In this document: positions 40,338-45,067 of the stretch, in pieces
How the letters are laid out: each line of letters opens with the position of its first letter
Position numbering within the stretch: position 1 is the first letter of the stretch
NCBI RefSeq assembly: GCF_900182585.1
Contig: NZ_FXTM01000018.1
Coordinates: forward strand, 1 to 45,067
DNA from: Balnearium lithotrophicum
GTDB lineage: Bacteria > Aquificota > Aquificia > Desulfurobacteriales > Desulfurobacteriaceae
DNA length: 45,067 nt
Direction of reading: 5' to 3'
Made by a program: the position numbers and the translations under genes
The notes under the pieces: model-generated
Told to the model about the DNA's origin: nothing
Seen by the model: only the letters and a program-made list of their open reading frames with translations
Databases searched by the model: none

Positions 40338-43300
40338 TTGATTAGAAGTTTAAGGTTGAAGGGATTTAAATCCTTTGCAGATGAAACAGAGATAAGGTTT
40401 ACAGAGGGTATTAACTGCATTGTAGGACCGAACGGCTGCGGAAAGAGCAACATTGTTGATGCCCTAAAGTGGATAGTTGGGGTTACTTCAGCAAAGGGAA
40501 TGAGAGCTGACAACATAAGGGATTTAGTCTTTAAGGGAACGGAAAGCAGAAGGCCATCGAGGAGCGCTGAAGTTTCCGTTGTTGTCTCATCAAGGGATTT
40601 AACAGTTCCGGAGACGGAGGTAACGAGGAGAATAAAGTCTGACGGTGATAGTGATTTTCTCATAAATGGTAAAAAGGTAAGGTTAAAGGACATTCAGGAG
40701 CTCTTTTCAAAGTTAGGAATCTCAAACAGGGACTACGCCTTTTTTGAGCAGGGGCAGATTGACAGAGTTTTGAGAATGAAGCCCTCTGAAAGGAAGGCTC
40801 TCATAGATGAAGCTGCAGGAATTACTCCATTTAAGGAGAGGAGAGAGGAAACTTTAAGACAGCTTGGAGAGGCCGAGCAGAATCTTGAGAGTACGAGGGG
40901 AATAATTGATGAGGTTGCAAAGAACCTGAGGGTTCTCAAAAGTCAGGCAGAAAAGGCTAAAAAATTTAAGGAACTCAGAGAAAAGGAGAAGAAATTAGAA
41001 CTTTCTCTTTACGGATTTAAGCTCAAAAGGGTTCAGGAGGAGAAGTCAAAGTTAGAGGGTATTCTAAAGGTTTTCCAAGAGGATAGGGCATCTTTGGAGA
41101 GGGAGAGAGCTCTCTTAGAGGTAGAGATTGAGGATAGGAGAAGGGAATTAGAGGAGTTAAACAGAGAGGTTGAAGGGACGAGAAGTGAGCTTTACGAGGT
41201 GGAGAAGAGTAAAAAGGAAGCTTCTGTTAAGGGAGAGTTTCTAAAGAAGGAAATTGAGAGATTGGAAGGTGAAATTGAAAAGAAAAGGGAGGAAATTGAG
41301 AAAAAATTAAGCAAAATTTCCATTCTAAAGGACGAGATTGAAGAACTTGGTTCCAAAGAGAGGAAACTCGTTAAAAAACTCTCTATTTTGGAAAAGAGGG
41401 AGAGGGAAATTAAAGGGAACTTGGATAAGCTAAAGGCTGAAAGGGAGAGGTTGGAGGAGATAGAAATTTCAACTTCACGGAAAATTTCCTCGATAAACTC
41501 TCAGGTAAGTAAACTCCAGTTGGACCTTGCAAGAGAGGAGGAGAGATTTAAATCACAATCTGCCCTTTTAAAGAGAATTCCTTTAGAGAAACAGGAGTTG
41601 GAAAAGGAAAGGAAATACTACGCATCCCAAATAGATAGGATTGAGGAAAAAATAGAGAATTTAAAAAGTGAAATTTCTCAGATTGAAGAAAAACTCAGTG
41701 AAAAGAAGAGTGAACTGAGGGACGAAGAGGAGAGGTTTGAGGACTTTAAAGAGAAGTTGGAGGAAAAGAGGAGGGAGCTCCTTAAACTAAATACCGAGAT
41801 TGAGAACACTGAAAGAATAGTATCGTCCATGAACTTAAAGAAAGTTGAGCAGAAGATAGTTGAGAGTGGAAGAGAGGGGAAAGTAAAGGGATTTTTAGGA
41901 CTCCTTCTGAATTTCTTAGAGGTTGAACCCGGCTGGGAGAGGTTGGTTGAAAATTACGTTCGTCAATTTGGAGCTGGTATTGTCTTAGAATGTGCAGGTG
42001 ACGTTGTCTGGGTGAAGAATAGGATAAGGGGAAAGGGAAGAATTAATCTACTGTTCTCTTCTGTACCGGAAGTTCCAGACTCTCCCGAAATTGAGGGAGC
42101 TCTCCCCGTTGAAAAATTCTTAAAAGTGAAGGACAGTAAGGTAAAAAACTTGGTAAAAGCCCTATTCCACAAGGTTTACTACTCACCTGAGGCTGCACCA
42201 AAATTGGCAGAGAAATATCCAGATTCCGTTTTTATCGATGGTGACTTTAACGTTTTCTCTGCAAAGGGATGTATTGTAGGAAAGGGAAGAGAATTTTCAT
42301 TTTTGGAGCTTGAAAGGGAGTTGAAATTAAAGAGGGAGCTTGTTAGGAAAATAGCAGAAGAATTAGGGGAGCTTTCCAATAGGAGGAGTGATTACGCAAC
42401 TGAAATTGAGAGAGTAAGGGAGATAATTGACGACCTGAAGGGGGAGCTCCAGAAGAGGAGAATGGAGCTCTTTGAATCTGAATCAAAGCTGAAAGAGATG
42501 AGGAACAGGCTTAGAGAGGTTGAAAGGAGAGAGAGTGAACTCCTTGAAAAGTATGAGAGGGCTAAGGAGAGTATAGGGTCCTTTGAAAGGAGGAAGAAGG
42601 TATTTGAGGACAAAATTTCAAAGCTAAATGAGGAAAAAACCTCCCTAATTGCGAAGTTGGGGGAGTTAAAGAGAAAAAGGGAGGAGGTTGAAGGGGAATA
42701 CGACAGGTTAAGGGAGGAGCTCTCAAAGGAGAGGTCCGAATCTTCAGTCTTAATTGAAAAGCTCTCCTCCCTCAGGGAAAAATTAAAGTCAAAGGAGGGA
42801 TTCTTAAGGAACCTTCAGAGGGAGATTTCAAACTTGGAAAAGTCGTTAGAGAGGGATAGAGAGGAGTTTAAAAGGGCAAAGGAGGAACTTTTAAAGACAG
42901 AGGAACTCCTTTCTGGGGTTGATGAGGCTATAACCGACATTAAAGAGGAACTGAGAAGGCTTGAGGAAAAAAGGGGAGAGCTCTTAGAGATATTGGGAAA
43001 CAAGGAGAGAGCTCTAAAGCAGAGACAAAGGGATTTGTCTGAAGTTTCAAAGAAACTGAAGGAGGCCGAAGTAAAGCTTGCCAAGCTGACGGTTCAGGAG
43101 GAGGAGCTCCTTGGTAAGATTGTTGAAATTGATGGCTCTGTTTCTGAGGCTTTGGAGCTCTCTGAAGGTGTAGAAAGTGAGGAGGAGTTAAGAAGGGAGC
43201 TCACAAACTTAAAGGAGAAAATAAGCAGAATGGGTGCAGTTAACATGCTTGCCGTTGAGGAGTACGAAAAAATTAAGGAGAGGTACGGATTCATCCTCCA

Positions 43301-43832
43301 GCAGGAAAAGGACTTGATTGAATCTATTAAAAATCTGAAGGAAGCCCTCAAAAAGCTTGATGAGGAGATAGAGAAGAAGTTCTTTGAAACCTACAAAAAG
43401 TTGAATAAGCACTTTAGAGAAACTGTTGAGAGGGTTTTCAACGGAGGTAAGGGTAGGCTCATCTTAACCTCTGAAAAGCTATCGGAAGCCGGACTTGAAA
43501 TTGAGGTTAAGCCTCCAGGAAAGAGACACGCAAATATAAATCTCCTATCGGGAGGAGAGAGAACCTTAGTTGCAATAGCCTTCCTCTATTCCCTCTACTC
43601 TGTAAGGCCGGCTCCGTTCGTTGTTTTGGACGAGGTGGATGCAGCCCTTGACGATGTCAATACTCTAAGGTTTACAGAACTTCTGAAACAGATGGCGGAG
43701 GAGACTCAGGTTATCGTTGTAACCCACAACAAGCTGACTATGGAGGCTGCAGATTCAATTTATGGAATAACTATGGAGGTTCCAGGGATTTCAAAGGTAA
43801 TAGGAGTTTCCTTTGAAGCCATAAGCACTTAA
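40338..43832 (+). CDS. smc: Chromosome segregation protein SMC
   Basis: The 1164-residue product is of normal length. The N-terminal head has Walker A (GPNGCGKSNIVDALKW) and the C-terminal head has the signature LLSGGERTLVAIAF and Walker B (FVVLDEVDAALDD). Two coiled-coil arms (about 165-500 and 670-1000) flank a hinge domain (about 510-655) with GFLGLLLNFLEVEPGWERL. SMC with ScpA (5821-6552) and ScpB compacts and segregates the chromosome. Start TTG 40338 has GGGAG upstream. Its last 4 bp overlap the convergent NIL-ferredoxin gene. Confidence 0.97.
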   Translation: MIRSLRLKGFKSFADETEIRFTEGINCIVGPNGCGKSNIVDALKWIVGVTSAKGMRADNIRDLVFKGTESRRPSRSAEVSVVVSSRDLTVPETEVTRRIKSDGDSDFLINGKKVRLKDIQELFSKLGISNRDYAFFEQGQIDRVLRMKPSERKALIDEAAGITPFKERREETLRQLGEAEQNLESTRGIIDEVAKNLRVLKSQAEKAKKFKELREKEKKLELSLYGFKLKRVQEEKSKLEGILKVFQEDRASLERERALLEVEIEDRRRELEELNREVEGTRSELYEVEKSKKEASVKGEFLKKEIERLEGEIEKKREEIEKKLSKISILKDEIEELGSKERKLVKKLSILEKREREIKGNLDKLKAERERLEEIEISTSRKISSINSQVSKLQLDLAREEERFKSQSALLKRIPLEKQELEKERKYYASQIDRIEEKIENLKSEISQIEEKLSEKKSELRDEEERFEDFKEKLEEKRRELLKLNTEIENTERIVSSMNLKKVEQKIVESGREGKVKGFLGLLLNFLEVEPGWERLVENYVRQFGAGIVLECAGDVVWVKNRIRGKGRINLLFSSVPEVPDSPEIEGALPVEKFLKVKDSKVKNLVKALFHKVYYSPEAAPKLAEKYPDSVFIDGDFNVFSAKGCIVGKGREFSFLELERELKLKRELVRKIAEELGELSNRRSDYATEIERVREIIDDLKGELQKRRMELFESESKLKEMRNRLREVERRESELLEKYERAKESIGSFERRKKVFEDKISKLNEEKTSLIAKLGELKRKREEVEGEYDRLREELSKERSESSVLIEKLSSLREKLKSKEGFLRNLQREISNLEKSLERDREEFKRAKEELLKTEELLSGVDEAITDIKEELRRLEEKRGELLEILGNKERALKQRQRDLSEVSKKLKEAEVKLAKLTVQEEELLGKIVEIDGSVSEALELSEGVESEEELRRELTNLKEKISRMGAVNMLAVEEYEKIKERYGFILQQEKDLIESIKNLKEALKKLDEEIEKKFFETYKKLNKHFRETVERVFNGGKGRLILTSEKLSEAGLEIEVKPPGKRHANINLLSGGERTLVAIAFLYSLYSVRPAPFVVLDEVDAALDDVNTLRFTELLKQMAEETQVIVVTHNKLTMEAADSIYGITMEVPGISKVIGVSFEAIST

Positions 43833-44245
43833 AACTCCGCAGAGTATATGATTCTCAAAGGACAGGCTGGAATGCAGTGCCCACAGCCCACACACTTATC
43901 CTTGTCAAACTCGACCCTGTAGGTTTTAGGGTCTAAATAGAAGGCATTCGTAGGACAGGGAGCTATGCACGCTCCACAGTGAACGCACTTTTCGTCCTCT
44001 CTGAAGATATCAAGCTCTAAGGGTTTTATTTTTATCTTTAGATTCCTTAGAAACTTTACAGCTTCTCCTATCTTTTTTCTGTCTCCACGGAGCTCCACAA
44101 CTGCAGAGCCTTCCATCTTAGGGAGAATTTCAGCCCTGAGTATGTTTACAATAAGGTCGTAGTCCTTCACAAGCTTATAGATTACCGGTTTATCCCAGGT
44201 TTCCTTTGGAAAGTGCAAAACTAACCTTGTTGAGGTTTCTTTCAA
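43829..44245 (-). CDS. NIL-domain 4Fe-4S ferredoxin
   Basis: The 138-residue product has an N-terminal NIL-type domain (about 5-78: RLVLHFPKETWDKPVIYKLV) and two 4Fe-4S motifs (CVHCGACIAPCP, CVGCGHCIPACP). This architecture occurs in anaerobes next to sulfur-assimilation or methionine/homocysteine genes; none is adjacent here. Start TTG 44245 has AAGGGA upstream. 44246-44456 upstream is AT-rich with no gene seen. Confidence 0.85.
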   Translation of the reverse strand: MKETSTRLVLHFPKETWDKPVIYKLVKDYDLIVNILRAEILPKMEGSAVVELRGDRKKIGEAVKFLRNLKIKIKPLELDIFREDEKCVHCGACIAPCPTNAFYLDPKTYRVEFDKDKCVGCGHCIPACPLRIIYSAEF

Positions 44246-44436
44246 TTTCCCTTACCTCATACCGAAATTCAAGTTCCGTTCTAATTTTAACTTAATTTGT
44301 TGAAATTAGTATTCATTTGCAAGAACCAACAGTTTTATTAATTAGGGTGTAATTTTAGAACCTTAGAAATTCCAAAAGTTTCCTATAGTAACAATTATCC
44401 TGATTGCTATGGAAAATAGCTTAACGAAGCCAAATA

Positions 44437-44452
44437 GGGGGGCAAGCCCCCT
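44437..44452 (-). terminator. Hairpin after the HU gene
   Basis: GGGGGC/GCCCCC form a strong G+C stem just after the HU stop codon on the minus strand. The following T tract is weak (TATTTGG), so termination may be partial or factor-assisted. Confidence 0.5.
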
Positions 44453-44456
44453 AAAT

Positions 44457-44744
44457 TTACTTCTTGATTTCCTTTTCTGTTGCTTCTTTTAGGTCCTTTC
44501 CAGGCTTAAAGGCAGGAACCAATTTAGCAGGAACTTCCACTTTTTCTCCAGTTTTTGGATTCCTTGCAACCCTTGGAGCTCTCTCCTTCATGAGGAAGGT
44601 TCCAAATCCCCTAATTTCTATTTTGTCCCCCTTCTTAAGAGCTTCCTCAACAACTTGGATGAAGGCATTGAGAGCTGCTTCTGCATCCTTCTTTCTAATT
44701 CCTGCCTTTTCGGCAATAGCTGCTACGAGTTCGCTTTTTGTCAT
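44457..44744 (-). CDS. HU-family DNA-binding protein
   Basis: The product is 95 residues from ATG 44744 (MTKSELVAAIAEKAGI), with TAGGAGGG upstream; the longer frame to 44783 is not used. It has the HU/IHF fold signatures FGTFLMKERAPRVARNPKTGE and the DNA-binding arm. It bends and compacts DNA as a nucleoid protein. HU and IHF subunits cannot be separated reliably by eye; HU is most likely. Confidence 0.94.
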   Translation of the reverse strand: MTKSELVAAIAEKAGIRKKDAEAALNAFIQVVEEALKKGDKIEIRGFGTFLMKERAPRVARNPKTGEKVEVPAKLVPAFKPGKDLKEATEKEIKK

Positions 44745-44779
44745 GCCACTCCCTCCTAAATGGGTTTTACTTTGGATTT

Positions 44780-45067
44780 TCAATACCTTAAGACGAAAAT
44801 ACTATTTAATTCCTTTATTGTCAAGGCTTTGTTCTCGTTCAATACATGGTGGACACCCTGGAGTTTTTTAATATATTCCTCAAACTTCTCTACTGGAGTC
44901 TTATAACCAAGACCTTGATGAGGCCTAACGAAGTTGTAAAAGCTTAGATACCTAAATAGTTTCCTGTTCATTTCATCAACTGTCGGCTCAGTCCCTTCTA
45001 TCATCCACAGTTCCTTCTCCACCGTCTGTATGAACCTTTCAACATGTGCATTGGTCTTGGGAGACCT
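44780..45067 (-). CDS. C-terminal part of an IS481/IS3-like transposase (truncated by window edge)
   Basis: In-frame from the window edge, 95 residues of the end of an rve/DDE transposase are present: SPKTNAHVERFIQTVEKELW contains the catalytic Glu, followed by the typical YNFVRPHQGLGYKTPVEKF ending. The frame has no stop inside the element; it reads through the terminal repeat (LQGVHH) into host DNA, and the last ~20 residues (to TGA 44780) are encoded by the HU promoter region. The family is IS481 or a close IS3 relative. Confidence 0.85.
   Translation of the reverse strand, partial: RSPKTNAHVERFIQTVEKELWMIEGTEPTVDEMNRKLFRYLSFYNFVRPHQGLGYKTPVEKFEEYIKKLQGVHHVLNENKALTIKELNSIFVLRY
44796..44824 (-). 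promoter_or_regulatory. Promoter of the HU gene
   Basis: A consensus TTGACA (44819-44824) and TATTTT (44796-44801) are separated by 17 bp on the minus strand, about 50 bp before ATG 44744. The IS end is only 23 bp upstream of the -35. Confidence 0.7.
44848..45067 (-). mobile_element. Second IS copy, transposase 3' side, cut by the window edge
   Basis: GGTGGACACCCT (44848-44859) is the exact inverse of the repeat at 64-75 and marks the element end next to the transposase 3' end. The element is inserted upstream of the HU promoter. Orientation (transposase minus) is the same as at the left edge. Confidence 0.7.

Noticed and set aside
1-45067. Search for CRISPR arrays and rRNA/tRNA genes
   Set aside because: No regularly spaced direct repeats and no recognisable rRNA or tRNA sequence were seen in the intergenic stretches.

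Overview
The window looks like a chromosomal segment of a thermophilic, anaerobic, chemolithotrophic bacterium, most likely of the Aquificota (Desulfurobacteriaceae-like). This assignment is inference from the proteins: many Lys/Glu/Ile residues, Arg mostly coded by AGA/AGG, a periplasmic molybdopterin oxidoreductase, several small 4Fe-4S proteins, TrmFO, and heavy use of TTG/GTG starts behind strong GGAGG ribosome sites. Genes are tightly packed with many 1-23 bp overlaps. No rRNA, tRNA or CRISPR array was seen.

Layout. Both edges carry ends of an IS with identical 12-bp terminal repeats (64-75 and 44848-44859) and the transposase on the minus strand; the 45 kb between them is ordinary chromosome (or a contig broken at two copies of the same repeat). 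Next to the left IS are a secreted transglutaminase-like protein and a large Tat-exported molybdopterin oxidoreductase whose 4Fe-4S electron-transfer subunit is fused to the catalytic subunit. Across a divergent promoter region with a 19-bp palindrome follow a DUF2155 lipoprotein, a CBS-domain protein whose ribosome site lies in a 13-bp inverted repeat, and ScpA. A lytic transglycosylase faces back. The gap at 8266-8634 holds a promoter and a small [2Fe-2S]-type protein gene interrupted by an in-frame TGA at a conserved Cys position, followed by a bSECIS-like hairpin: a candidate selenoprotein. TrmFO, a LysM protein, Pgk and NadD follow.

From 13026 a plus-strand run goes LeuC, DUF309 protein, small membrane protein, LysR regulator, and then a tightly coupled trio: a DUF6884/YaaA-like protein, a UvrD-type helicase with a C-terminal Fe-S PD-(D/E)XK nuclease, and a DpdA-type 7-deazaguanine transglycosylase. 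The trio is a plausible DNA-modification or defence cassette. It is followed by an AT-rich diguanylate cyclase/phosphodiesterase gene with a possible heme-binding sensor, split by a frameshift at a run of ten A.

From 30.4 kb down to 23.25 kb is a minus-strand housekeeping run (M50 protease, pyrimidine-nucleoside phosphorylase, small membrane protein, SurE, DedA-like, ferredoxin, HolA, RseP, TlyA). From 37.05 kb down to 31.06 kb is an outer membrane factor/adaptor/RND pump operon ending in arsenate reductase. It is divergent, through overlapping promoters that share a palindromic -10, from a TauE/rhodanese/ArsR/carbonic anhydrase operon. The window closes with a sugar-nucleotide epimerase, SMC, a NIL-domain ferredoxin, an HU-type protein and the second IS.

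Main points for follow-up: the candidate selenoprotein (8378-8614), the DpdA/helicase-nuclease/DUF6884 cassette (16214-20644), the A10 slippage site in the c-di-GMP gene (about 20940), and the start-site hairpin before the CBS gene (5359-5417). All family names rest on reading motifs; no database search was run.
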